A stretch of DNA of 64,000 nucleotides from Agarophyton chilense (lineage: Eukaryota; Rhodophyta; Florideophyceae; Gracilariales; Gracilariaceae): positions 1,612,001-1,676,000 of the forward strand of contig JARGXX010000088.1 of NCBI GenBank assembly GCA_030374765.1. Reading direction: 5' to 3'. The position numbers and the translations under genes are program-made. The notes beneath the pieces are model-generated. The model saw only the letters and a program-made list of their open reading frames with translations, was not told the origin of the DNA and made no database searches. Position 1 is the stretch's first letter, and every line of letters begins with the position of its first letter. Below are positions 1-10,654 of the stretch, piece after piece.

Positions 1-3000
1 GAGAGACCCCGTGAAGGGTGTGGTACCACGGCGGGGCGTGGTGCCACCGTTGTACCCGTGGTATCCGAGGCCGTTTCGACGGGGGCTGATGCGTTTTCCG
101 CCTGCGGCGGTGGGGCGGCTAGGATGCGGTCTTGTGAAAGACGTTCGTTGTCGCCGTTCTTGTCCACCACAACGGTGCCGGGGAGGGAGGACACGACCCG
201 GAACGGACCTTCAGCGACAGGCGAGAGCTTGTGACGCTTGTCGGTCCGGGGGTTGTAGTACTCCCGGCGAACGAACATGTAGGTTCCCGGCTTGGGCGGT
301 GCCGGTAGTGGTCCGCGTAAGCGGTTATCAAAATCCCACTTGTAGGCGGCCTGGGCACGTTCCATGGACTTCCGGGCGACCGGTACGAGCTTAGTAAGCC
401 AGTTCTTCCACATGAGGCGGTATTGACCCACAGATGGGAAAGAGTTGACCCTGTGTTGGGGTTCGACCGCCACTGGCGGGGGTGTCCTGGAGAGCACAAG
501 CTCGAAGGGAGTCAGACCGGTTGTCCGGTGAACCTGCGTGTTGTAGGCGTAGGTGATAGCACCAGAATAAATTTCCCACGTCATTGGGTGATCGGATACG
601 TAGGAGCGTAGCGACGCGAGTAGGGTGCGGTTGAAGCGTTCCACCTGCCCGTTTGTTTGCGGGTGGTAGGTGGTAGTAAACAGGTTCTTGACGTCGAGGA
701 TGCGGCAGACGTACTGAAAGAACTTAGAGGCGAACTGCTTACCGTTATCGGATAGAACCTCTATCGGAGGGCCATAAACGAACGCCCAGTGCGTAACGAA
801 GGCGTTCGCAACCGTGAAAGCGGTGATCTTCCGTAAAGGTACGGTGCGCACCAGCTTCGAAAAGCGGTCTGTGATAACCAAGAGGAACTTGTTTCCCTTG
901 CGCGTCTTGAGTAGAGGCCCGAGAATGTCGATTGCGACAAACTCGAGGGGCGCCCTTGCGGGGAAAAGCTTCATCCGTTTGGAGTGCTTCCGGAGTTTCA
1001 CCCGGTTCTTTGCGCATTGGGTGCAGAACTGCACCGTAGCGTAGCAATCAACCGCCATAGCGGGCCAATAAAAGTCCCTTCGCAGGGTTAGATAAAGTTT
1101 TCTCCCACCGGAGTGTCCCCCGAGGGTCGGGTAGTGTGAGAGGTGGAGCACCCTGGTTTGCAGGGTGTGGGGGACCACGATCTGGGATCGGTGGTCCACC
1201 GTCCGGACGAGGTAACCGATGTCGTCTACCTCGAACGGGAGGTCCTCTCCACCGTTTAGGCGGGCCCGTATGCGCGTGCAGAACGGGTCGCCGAACTGTT
1301 CTCGGATCATCTCCTCGGTGGAGATGGGTACAAAGGTCCCGGGTACGGGTGTTTCATTCTCGCGCGCTGCGAGTAGCTCATCCATTTCCATGGTGTCTTC
1401 CCCGGTTTCGGGCCAATCCGACTCCGTCGGTGTTTTCCCTTCCAAGGTAAAGCTCGGGATCTCGTCGACCTCCGGGCCGGCAAGTGCTTCACCTGTCGTA
1501 GGTAATCGAGAGAGGGCGTCTGCTTGGGTGTTCTGGACACCCTTTTTTTAGACGACCTCGAAGTCGAATACCGCCTAAGCGGAGGCGCCACCGCATCAAG
1601 CGGCCAGAAGGATCTGCGATGTTCAGCAGCCACCTCAACGAGGCATGGTCCGTGTACACGGTGAAATGAACGCCCATGAGGTATGGGCGCAGCGTGGATA
1701 GCGCCCAGACCACTGCGAGACACTCCTTCTCGGAGACCGAGTAGTTGCACTCGTGGACGTTCAGCATGCGGGACCAATAGCCAATTGGTTTGCGTTCCCC
1801 CTCGGGGGTGGTTTGGAACAGTGCGCAGCCCACCTGGTGGTCGCTGGCGTCGGTGTCGATGGAGTAGGGAAGCCCAGGTTGGGGCAAGGATAGGATGGGA
1901 GCTGTTGTAACTGCCTTAAGCAAGGAGCGAAAAGATTCCGATTGATCGGTGGTAAATGGCGCAAGCTTCGGTGGCTGGCCCTTCCGCAGTAGCGCGTTTA
2001 GCGGAGCGGCGATATCCGAGAAACTCGGTATAAACCGTCGATAGACGTTGACCAAACCTAAAAAGGATCGGAGCTCCGTTTGAGTACGGGGCTCCTTCGT
2101 CTCACAGAGGGACTTGATATGAACTTGTTCGATCATTAACCGTCCTGGACGGATGACGTGCCCGAGATACTTCACCGTTTCGGTGAAGAACTCGCACTTC
2201 CTCAACTTGAGGGTTATTCCTGCGTCTCGCAGTACGGTCATCACGTCCCGCACGTGGGTCAGGTGATCGTCCAGGTTTCTGGAAAAGACAATGATGTCGT
2301 CCAAGTAGACAAGGCACGTGCGCCACTTGAAACGCTACATCAGTATGTCTATTGCCCTTTGAAAGGTGGCCGGTGCATTGGTTAAACCCAACGGCATCCG
2401 TTTGAAGCGGTAGGAACCCGAGTGGCAAACAAACGCGGTTTTGTCTCGGTCCTCTTCCCGGACTGGGAGTTGCCAGTAGCCCCCGTTAGCATCCAGAGCC
2501 GTAAACACGGTAGCGTCCCCGAGCGAGTCTATACACTCGTCCATGCGCGGAATCGGGTAGGTGTCCCTCACGGTGACGGCATTGAGGCGGCGGTAGTCAA
2601 CGCAAAACCGCCACGTGCCGTCAGCCTTGAGGGCCAGCACCACTGGTGAAGCCCAAGGAGATTGGGCGGGCTCGATGACTCCAGCACGGAGCATCTTGTC
2701 CACCTGAAATTCTTCCTCCTCCCGAGCTTTCGGTCCAGCCCTGTAAGGGGGTTGTGCAACCGGACGTGCGTCCAGTAGCAAGTCTATCCGATGTTCGGTT
2801 GTATTGATCTCACCCAGTGAGCCGTCCCACATTGTGGTAAACTCGCGTAGCATTCCGCGTAAGCGGTCCCAGTGTGAGACCGGTACATGACTCAGGTCCA
2901 GGTCCTCGAGGGCCTTGATCGGGTCTATCTTATCGTAGCTCGTAGGCTGTGCCCTGGTGTCAGGTGTGGGAACCGACGAGGTCGGAAATGCATCCGTCTT

Positions 3001-4740
3001 GACTGTTTTATCGAGCGCCAACTGCTGTGCCTCCCCGGAGGTTTCTGCACCGGATACCGGGAGACCATCCTCGGTAGAGGGAGTTATTCCGAGTACTTCG
3101 GCAGCCGTCACCTTTGTAGGGAGCATCGCGAGCGGGTGCGGCGTCACAGACCCAATGACTTGGTTCTTTGCCAGCGTCTGGGGAGCCTTTCCCAGATTGG
3201 CAACCAACACCCTGAAAGTGGAATTCGGCGTGACTTGCACGATTCCGTTCGCAACGGTTAACTGAAATTTCTCGTACAACGAGGGCAAGGGCTGAACAAC
3301 CCGAAGACCGTGTTGACGGGAATTGACTGAAACCATATCCTGGCTCTCCGGGGGTATGGTATCGCTCACCGACGAATTGGAACTCTCCGAGTCACTCGGT
3401 TTACCGTCCGACTCAGATGATGAGTCGGACGGGTGTCCGTGCTTACGGTTAGAGTCCCGGTTCTTCCGGCTCTTCCGGTTCCGCGACTGGGTCTCTCGAT
3501 GAGAGAAAACCGGTCTAGCCGCGTTCGCGGGCGAGGTTAACGTCCTCTCGACCGACTCAAGTCGGCTTCGGAGACGCTCGAAGCGATTCTCCATACCTTC
3601 TGCGAAGGAAGACGGAGCGCCAAAACACTCGAGTATTACATTGACGTCCGACCGCAATACGCGGATATCCTCGGCTAACTCACTTGGAGGGGGGTTAGCG
3701 AGGCTTCCTCGTAAAGAGGTGAACTCCCTCGAGAAGGTATTGTGAGCAGCCCGCAGGGAGCGGAGCTGCTCTTCCAAGCGTACATTCCGGGCTTGGTCGA
3801 CCAACCGCGGAGGCGGAGAAACCACCGTTGCGACGGTTGTTAACCCGGAATCGGGCTGCGGGTCTTCAGTGCCGGTGACCGGTATCTCCCGGTAATCCGG
3901 TGTTGGAGCCAGGGCCTGTGGAACATCAGTGCCCCTGGCATCACCGCTTTGGCGGGAACGGCTGCGTGTTGCAGGAGGCTCCATGCTAGGCGGTTTCCTT
4001 GGCATTTGCCACACCATCTCGACGGAAGAATAGAAAGCAAACCGGTGAGACCGGAGAAAACCCGTTAAACGGAAAACAACCTCAGAGAGGACACAAGCGG
4101 TCTTGACTTCTAAGTCAGGAGACCAATTTGTAAGACAATGCCCCCAAGGGGGAAAACCTACGAAGACGTCCGGATCTTCCTCTCACGAGGTAACCGGCGC
4201 GGTAGAGCCCTCCCAGGGATCGGCGCGCAATGCCGGGTGTAAGCCGGAGCCGAACCGTCGCGACGGGCGCAGGGAGGCTGAAAGAAGCCGAGGATATCCG
4301 CCGAAGCGGTGCTTGCGTATCCTCTGAGGAGGCAAAACCCACGAGAGTGGCGAGCACGACAGGTGTCAGTGCGAGCCGCAAGAGCGGGAATTGCCCAATG
4401 AAGGGGAGGAAAAGGGAAGGAAAATGGGAACGGAGGCAAGAGGGCGAGGTTGACCACGAGTCGCAAGAGGGGACTCGGGAATAGCCGGCACTGCCGAGTG
4501 TAGCAAACCGTATACACGGGCAGAACCACGAAAGTGGGAATAGATACCCATCACACGAAGGCTGCTTGAACGTCCAAGGGGGTTGGGAAGCCGTGCACCA
4601 CGGGAAATCCCTCCGTAAGGAGTTGTATATCCGCGCAGGCGGTTCGACCCAGAGCCAAGATCTGGAAGACCAAGATCACCCTTGTTGGGGAGACTTTACT
4701 GGACCGGCGGCCGCGAGGCCGGCGGCCTAAGTACTGTAGT
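1..4740 (-). mobile_element. Ty3/gypsy-type LTR retroelement fossil 1 (partial, runs off left edge)
   Basis: Minus-strand pol remains in Ty3/gypsy order. A gag/protease-like N-terminal region lies at about 4,017-2,950. It carries a post-protease segment with the VLVANLGKAPQTLAKNQVIG type of pattern. Reverse transcriptase follows at about 2,800-2,100 (LDANGGYWQLP and the KRMPLGLTNAPATFQ block are visible), then RNase H at about 1,900-1,560 (IDTDASDHQVGCALFQ, YTDHASLRWLL) and integrase-like sequence from about 1,050 to the left edge. The element is GC-rich. It is broken in roughly three places but otherwise well preserved, so it is the younger of the two pol fossils here. The ~0.7 kb between the first reading frame and about 4,740 would be leader and 5' LTR, but I could not fix LTR ends. 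The order of domains and the LxxxGxFxW-free RT signature place it in Ty3/gypsy. The subfamily is not resolved. Confidence 0.85.
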
Positions 4741-4940
4741 CACCGTAGAATAGAGTAAATAAAGTCTATCCTAAATAGCTAAATGTCCGTCTAGCAAAGG
4801 GGCCAATCTGGCGGCCACGTGTCGCGCGGGCGCCGCGGCCACGTGTATGGCACCCGGTCCCGCCGGTGCATCACCGGCGTTCCGGCCATCGCCGTGAAAA
4901 CGGATTACTCCTACTAATAACGAGGTTGCACGCCGGAGGC
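4018..4940. other. leader/LTR-like interval and junction between two retroelement fossils
   Basis: No credible gene is present. This GC-rich interval is upstream of fossil 1's first reading frame and abuts the start of fossil 2. It contains a short direct repeat of the GGCCACGTGT type near 4,814 and 4,838, and runs of CCGGCG-rich sequence near 4,860. It probably holds the 5' LTR of fossil 1 and perhaps the beginning of fossil 2. LTR borders, a primer-binding site or target-site duplications could not be set by eye. Confidence 0.4.
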
Positions 4941-7900
4941 TCCGGAAAAAACTTAAGTCCCCAAAAACCTCCCTGGAGGACGTTGCTTTTCAAAAAAGAA
5001 GAATAATGCAGAGGTACCCAGGAGAGGTGAAATGTTTGATCGGTTGGGACGTGCATATTACTTCTCGAATCCCGACTTGGAAACAGGTTTTCATCAAATA
5101 CGCATGAAGCCTTCCGATGTGTAGAAGACGGCGTTTAATACTAAGTACGTGAAATTTGAATACCTTGTGATGCCTATGAGCTGTGGCATTCATTTCAATA
5201 ATGATGCGCCAGCCACATTTCAGACGCTGATGAAGAAGGTTATGCGTGATTTTATTGATGACTTTCTTGTTGCCTACATTGATGATTTTCTTGTATACAG
5301 GGTTACAAGAGAACAGTATCTGAGGAATGGTCGTTCTGTTTTAAAACGACTACGTATTTATGAACTGTATGTCTCTCCAAAGAATTGTCAGTTTATGACT
5401 CACAAAACTGAATTTCTAGGGCTTCTTGTTTAAAAAGAGGGGTTAAGAGTGAACCCGTGAGAAAATGAAACTGTGAGAAATTGGACGAACCCGCAGACGC
5501 TGAAAGGGTTGCGATTTTTTCTGGGCTTGGTAGAGTTCTTTAGGCGCTTCATCAAAGACTTCTCAAAGCGTGCTGCTCCTCTCACATTCCTAACGAAGAA
5601 GGATAAAGGTATTAATGACTGGAACGAATATTCAATCAAGGCTTTCAATGATCTGAAGATTGCTCTGACCTCGGCTCCAATTTTGCAACCCCCGCACTAG
5701 GACAAGCCGTTCTGGGTGCACATCGACGCCTCCCAAACCGCAGTTGGGTCGATGCTACCGCAGTATGATGCTAATCGTGGGGATCGTGCTATTGCGTATA
5801 TGTCCAGAATGCTGAGTCCTGTGGAACAGAACTACACTGCAAATGAGAGGGAACTACTTGGATTAGTCTTCGCTCTGCAACGCTTTCACTGTTATCTGGG
5901 AGGTAGCAGCTACGATGTGACGATGTGTTAACCGATCATCAGGTCTTGAAGAACTTTTTGACGGAGAAGAATGCAATTAGGCGGGAAGCTCGATGGCTTG
6001 AAGTATTGGCTTCATTCAATATCCGAGAGGTGTTCTTACTACCAGGAAGAATTCATGTACTAGGAGACGCCTTATCACGCATTCCGAACAGAATCACAGT
6101 TAGCAACCTCTCGTGCGATGTTGTTAATGTGGATTACATGAAGGACGTCATTGGAGACTACAGTTCCGATCAGTTATTTGGACCAATTCTTCGTGCCCTA
6201 CAGTGTATATTACTACAGAGTGATAAACAAAGAAATCGTGTGGAAATTCTACTTCCTTTTTTTAAGATAGATGACTGGAAACTGAAGTAGAATGAAAATC
6301 TTTTTGTTCCAGCAAAAAAGGCGTATTATCCTGAATTGGGCCCACAATTCGAAGGTCGGGGGCCACTTTGCCTATACAAAGACGTTTCAACGACTGTCAT
6401 TATTCCATTGGTGTCAAAAAGCGAAGCATGTTAGGCTCTATTTTGGGGGATGCCATACATGTGAGGCGAAGAAAAACCACCACGGAAAACTTTTGGGCGA
6501 ACCTACACCAATGCCGGTTCCAAAGTTCCAACCCGTCGATAGGGGCTGATTGGCACTGTTTTTATAAAACGTTTACCATTGACTGTAGAGCAATCCTAGA
6601 TGGAGAAATACCTCTCGGGTGTTCGAGTCCCGCTCTCTTGAAGAGGGGTAACTCAGCGACCGAGCTTTCGTGCCACCGATGCGTAGGTGTAATACCACAG
6701 TAGTTCAGGCAATATCTACGAAGGTGATGAACCCAAGATAAGGGGAAGAATCACAGGAACATTCAAGGACAAGGATATTCAGCGGAAAAAGTAAAGTGTA
6801 GGGCGAAAGTGTAGGGCGAAATAGCACGCACGACCAAGCGTACAGACCTATAAAAGGGGTCCCCAAACTAGATAAGCGAAATAAAGATGGGTAAAAACAA
6901 CCCTATACAGAGGCGGTGTACTGACCTAAACACAAGAAAACCAAAAAAGAAAGAAACACACGAAAAACAGTGGTACAGTGACACCTGAGCTTCCCAAAGG
7001 GATAGATTAGCCAAACTGGTCGCGTTTCCTCCCATTCAGAGACGGAGACTCGTGTAGGCGACATAATGTAGTGCCAAGCATTTGGTTACCATTTACTTGG
7101 TGATAGCGATGGCGGTGAAGCCATCGCTTAAGTTTATTCTAGACAGTGAACTACACATGTAGACTATAGTAGTGTAAACCAACCCTGGTCCATACAAGTA
7201 TCATGTGTGTAAGTAACTCCAGCCTTGCACGTCCATCCGTCCACTACCGTACTACTGTAGAGACTTAAATAACCTATCTTCTAAGGTGTCTAAAACATTA
7301 TATACTAATATTACTCATAAACGACGTGACGTGGTCCCCGATATATCGGATAACATATGAATGGTGCCCGGCCGGTTATACACGCACGAGTTGCTCTACA
7401 TTGACAGCAGGGGAATACGATTACATCAATCCATGGGTTGATCGTCTATCACGCAGAGTTTCATTTCTGCCCTCGAAGCAGACAGATGATGCACAGATGC
7501 CGCTACGGCCTTCTTCATTAATATGTTTCCGCAACATGTTCTACTGGATGCAATAATTTCAGACAGCGATCCGATGTTTGTGTCTAAAATCTGGAAGTGT
7601 CTGATGAACCTGTGCGGCATCAAGTAAAGAATGTCAACAGTGCTTCATATACAGACAGATGGGGCATCGGAAGTAATGAACCGTATGATTGAAAATTATA
7701 TTAGATGCTTTTGCTGCTACCAACAGAATGACTGGAAGAGATTGCTTCCAGTGACAGAATTAGCGTACAACTCTTCCGTGTCTGACGATCTTGGAATGTC
7801 GCCGTTTGAAGTCGATTTGGGTTGGAAACCGAAGGCACCGATTGAGCTTTTGAGTGCAGCCGAAAGTGATATAGAGTCTTTCGAAGAGTTACGCTCACCG

Positions 7901-8335
7901 TTAAAGGTTGGCTTAGAAAAAGCACAGTTTTCTCATCAACTGGCAAAAGCAAATCAACGAACTCAGGCGTCAGAAAAGTACCGCAAACCGTTGTACTATA
8001 TTGGAGATCAACTTTTGTTATCTCGAAACCCTTTTTAAGGATAACTATTTAAGAACGCAACCGAAAGATAAGTTCTGGAGCAGATGTTTGGTCCGTTTAA
8101 GGTTACCGAGTTTATCGGCATGAATTCATTGCGATTTAACTTGCCTTTACACATCAAGATTCATCCAGTAGATAATGTATCTTTTACAAAGCCGTATCAG
8201 GTCCAATCAGTATCGTTAACTTCAAACCGTCCTCCAAAAACGGCGGAGTCAATAGTCACGTCGCAATCTCAGCCTCTTTTTAGGGTTGAACGAATTTTTT
8301 CACATCGAAAACAAGGCAGAAGATTTCAGTGACTT
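4940..8335 (+). mobile_element. Ty3/gypsy-type LTR retroelement fossil 2 (heavily decayed)
   Basis: Plus-strand remains of a second Ty3/gypsy pol, unrelated in base composition to fossil 1 (AT-richer). Parts seen in order are reverse transcriptase at about 5,000-5,440 (AYIDDFLVY), the RT-RNase H connection at 5,480-5,700, RNase H at 5,716-5,930 (HIDASQTAVGSMLPQ, ANERELLGLVFALQRF), an integrase zinc-binding part at about 6,290-6,550, an integrase core at about 7,390-8,000, and a GPY/F-type C-terminal module at 8,084-8,260 ending in the family's HPV-N-VSF-KPYQVQ pattern. It is broken in about ten places, so it is clearly older than fossil 1. A ~0.77 kb unrelated block separates the two integrase parts and is entered separately. 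Confidence 0.85.
6551..7325. mobile_element. unidentified ~0.77 kb block inserted in retroelement fossil 2
   Basis: This stretch lies between two parts of the integrase region that are normally contiguous in Ty3/gypsy elements, so it is best read as a later insertion. It has no long reading frame. It contains a tandemly repeated GTAGGGCGAAA-type motif near 6,800-6,820, an A-rich stretch near 6,880-6,970, and several TACTGTAG/ACTATAGTAG motifs near 7,160-7,260. Similar TACTGTAG sequence also occurs near 4,730, between the two elements. It could be a solo LTR, a SINE-like element or a MITE. No terminal repeat or target duplication could be confirmed. Confidence 0.4.
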
Positions 8336-8714
8336 ACCCTGTTAGAGAATTCACTTACCCACGACGCTGAATGGGAGTCTACCCGGCATTTTCTCGACAA
8401 AGATGGCATGGTTACAAAGGCATTCTATGACTTTATTGTCTGACACAATCTTCTAGAACACCTGCATTGAGCTCTAAAGAGGAGGCCAATGAGTATTCTT
8501 AAGGGCGGCAATGGGTCAACTTACATTGCAGTATGAGCATACTGCGAGTGGAGTTCAGAGGTTCTACGTATCAAAGGGAGCGCTGCAATGCAAGCTTTGT
8601 GTCCTGGGTGTTGCCAGGTAGGGGTCCAGACGCACGATATTGCGAGGTCGTTGTTGTATTCTACTTGTAACTGCCAGCCGTAAAACAACTAGTATCAATA
8701 AAACCTTTGTTTCA
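8336..8714. other. no gene seen; downstream of retroelement fossil 2
   Basis: About 380 bases without a reading frame or recognisable motif. By position it would hold the 3' end or 3' LTR of fossil 2. An AATAAA hexamer occurs near 8,697. The left arm of the inverted duplication begins at about 8,715. Confidence 0.4.
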
Positions 8715-9065
8715 CTGTTAGCGCTATACAGCTTATGGTACCGGCTGGAGAAAATTTTAAGAAACTACAAAAGCGTGTAGAGCGTAGTGAGAGTTATTTC
8801 AAAGATCAACCAGAGGGTGATGGGTTAGAAATTGGTTTGGCCAAGCAAACAAGTTCCGAAAGGGTGTGGACAGTTTGTTCGGTGGTTGTGCGAAAAAGGG
8901 CCCTGAATTGCCAACGCCAAGAAACCAAGAAGACAGTATGGGCATCTTCTCTTTGGATCTTTGCAGGGTATTTGATGAAGATTAGAAAGTGGCTCGCTTT
9001 TTCAATGCCAAGCCCATTGATCTACGTCGTAATATGCGCTTTGCGTTTCTCTTGTGTTTCATAGA
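8715..9065 (+). pseudogene. decayed 3' fragment of the gene at 46,955-48,001
   Basis: Translation from 8,735 follows the last ~100 residues of the minus-strand gene at 46,955-48,001 (compare FKKLQKRVERSESYFKDQ with VKKLQERVERIEEYVKD). After about 40 residues the frame is lost and only the nucleotide similarity continues to the stop region. Nucleotide identity by eye is about 80%. The 5' two thirds of the gene are absent, so this is a truncated non-functional copy. It is the outer edge of the inverted duplication whose other arm is 45,283-47,215. Confidence 0.8.
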
Positions 9066-9983
9066 ACCTCTATCGTCAGAATGTAAGGTACAATAAGTTC
9101 GTTTTGTGTTTCAAATGTAGAAACGATATCAACTTCGTTTGAGAGAGACACATGGATAAGAAATAGGAAGCATCTCTTGAAAGTATTTGCAGTGAAAGGA
9201 AGCAAATCTTTTAAATGAAGAATGTTGCGCTTAACGTCAGTACCGACTCGCAGTTTAGTAAACAAGTTTCAAGAAGACTGGTGTACAAGATTCACTCTCC
9301 CTGAACATTTCACTACGTCTCGAGGCTTGCCAAACATATCGCCAATAGCTCAGTCATTTCATCAGTTCTTACCAAGTATGACTCTGATGTGGAAATCTGC
9401 GCGGCGTTAAGCTTCGTGGCGCCATTCCACTAGGATTTCGTTTCAGCGGCCGCTGCACAAAATTCAGTTCTGTACCGGGTAGTACATATACCGTCCCTTC
9501 TTCCGTACTTGTGCCTGTTACGGCGACATATACTCCGGTGCGCAGCCTCTACCGCGGCGCAAATGCCAAGAGAAAAGCAGAATCCAGCTATGAACTGTGA
9601 TCATGATTTTTCCAGCTTTCTCCGGATCTGCTGCTATAAATCGGGGAGCGAATGCAGTGATAGATTCTGCCATGTCCTATAAGCAGACAAGGCGCCACTG
9701 ACAAGGCTGTGACGATACATGATCGCTTGTTTGCTTCGATGGTCCCCGTCCAGAACTGTCTTTTTCTTGAACGACAAATAAACCTTACTATTAAACCATA
9801 AACGAATGTTGTCTTGCGAGCAGAAATTGCTTTTACCGAGATGTGATAGCTAAGGAAATGGTCTTAACCAAACTTGCGGTAATATATTTCCCAGATTGCT
9901 CCAATGACCAAAGCCAATTTCACAAATTCCGGTAGTATTGAATCGAGAACAAACCAGTTCAATGTTCACACATGCGTTTTAAG

Positions 9984-10654
9984 TTGCTCAGAGGTTCCAG
10001 TGCCGATCGATCGTGCATCGCGATTCGCATGAGAAGAACAGAGAAAAAGCGGTGGTCAGTAGGAAGGTCGGCTGATTGCATCGCTGAGGAAACGCTCGCG
10101 TGAAAGGGAAAGAACAACTTACCCAGGGAATTTTTACAACCCGACGGCCGTGGGGACCGCCGGGAAGACCACTGAAGGCCTTGCTTTTCACAACCTGGAT
10201 TGGACGACCTGAAGAAGGGCAGCCACAGGGGAAAATTTCACAACCCGAGGACCTCGGCAGGCGACGGGGAAGACCACTGAAGACCCTCGATTTTACAACC
10301 TGTGACGGAAAAGGAAGGGAGGCTCGAGCAGGACAGAGACGACAGTATTTATACGAAACCGAGGAGCATTCGGAAGAGACTGAATGCAACAGAAGGCCGA
10401 CACCAGTCTGCTCTCCAACGACTGTGATGATGTACGATGTTGAATTGGGAAAACGGCGTTGGTCTGTCATGTGTCGTGTCAGCATCTGGTTCACAGGAAG
10501 GAGATAGAATCGTGATGCTGAGTGTGGAGAGGGTTTTGATTAGATTGAGTCAAACGTGGGGGAATTGTTTATGCAACTGACATTTACAAACAATGTTATG
10601 CATCAAACATGCTCGGAGCTGATTCCGTTAGCGAATTGGATGGTTCTCACTGTT
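9984..10654 (+). repeat. R segment copy 1 (671-bp terminal repeat)
   Basis: First terminal repeat. Its left flank is the duplicated DNA shared with 45,945 and beyond. It contains four ~50-bp spaced TTTYACAACCYG motifs (10,131-10,302) followed by a TATA-like TATTTATA near 10,343. Two overlapping reading frames (135 codons plus, 168 codons minus) cover most of it, but neither resembles a known protein. Confidence 0.9.
10131..10352 (+). promoter_or_regulatory. four-copy TTTYACAACCYG ladder followed by a TATA-like box in R
   Basis: The motif TTT(T/C)ACAACC(C/T)G occurs at about 10,131, 10,185, 10,236 and 10,291. Spacing is 50-55 bases, and GAAGACCACTGAAG occurs twice between copies (10,164 and 10,270). 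A TATTTATA sequence follows near 10,343. Quasi-tandem motifs upstream of a TATA-like box are the layout of an enhancer-promoter region such as a U3. That function is inferred. The same block recurs in the other R copies, including the inverted one at 45.6-45.8 kb. Confidence 0.45.

Larger units (their letters stand above)
8715..10654 (+). repeat. left arm of a ~1.9 kb inverted segmental duplication
   Basis: The block 8,715-10,654 is present again, inverted, at about 45,283-47,215. Shared content in order is the gene 3' fragment (~80% identical by eye), a non-coding stretch 9,065-9,983 (about 93-96% identical), and the 671-bp R segment (about 99% identical over its body). To the right of R the two loci are unrelated beyond about 20 bases. 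In this arm R is the first copy of the tandem array. In the other arm it is alone. Confidence 0.85.

Noticed and set aside
6612-6645. tRNA T-arm-like GTTCGAGTCCC sequence
   Set aside because: The flanking stems do not pair over five bases and no matching acceptor, D or anticodon arm can be drawn nearby.
9988-10507. Overlapping 168-codon (minus) and 135-codon (plus) frames inside R
   Set aside because: They mirror each other on opposite strands over quasi-tandem GC-rich motifs and resemble no protein, so they are probably by-products of the repeat ladder.
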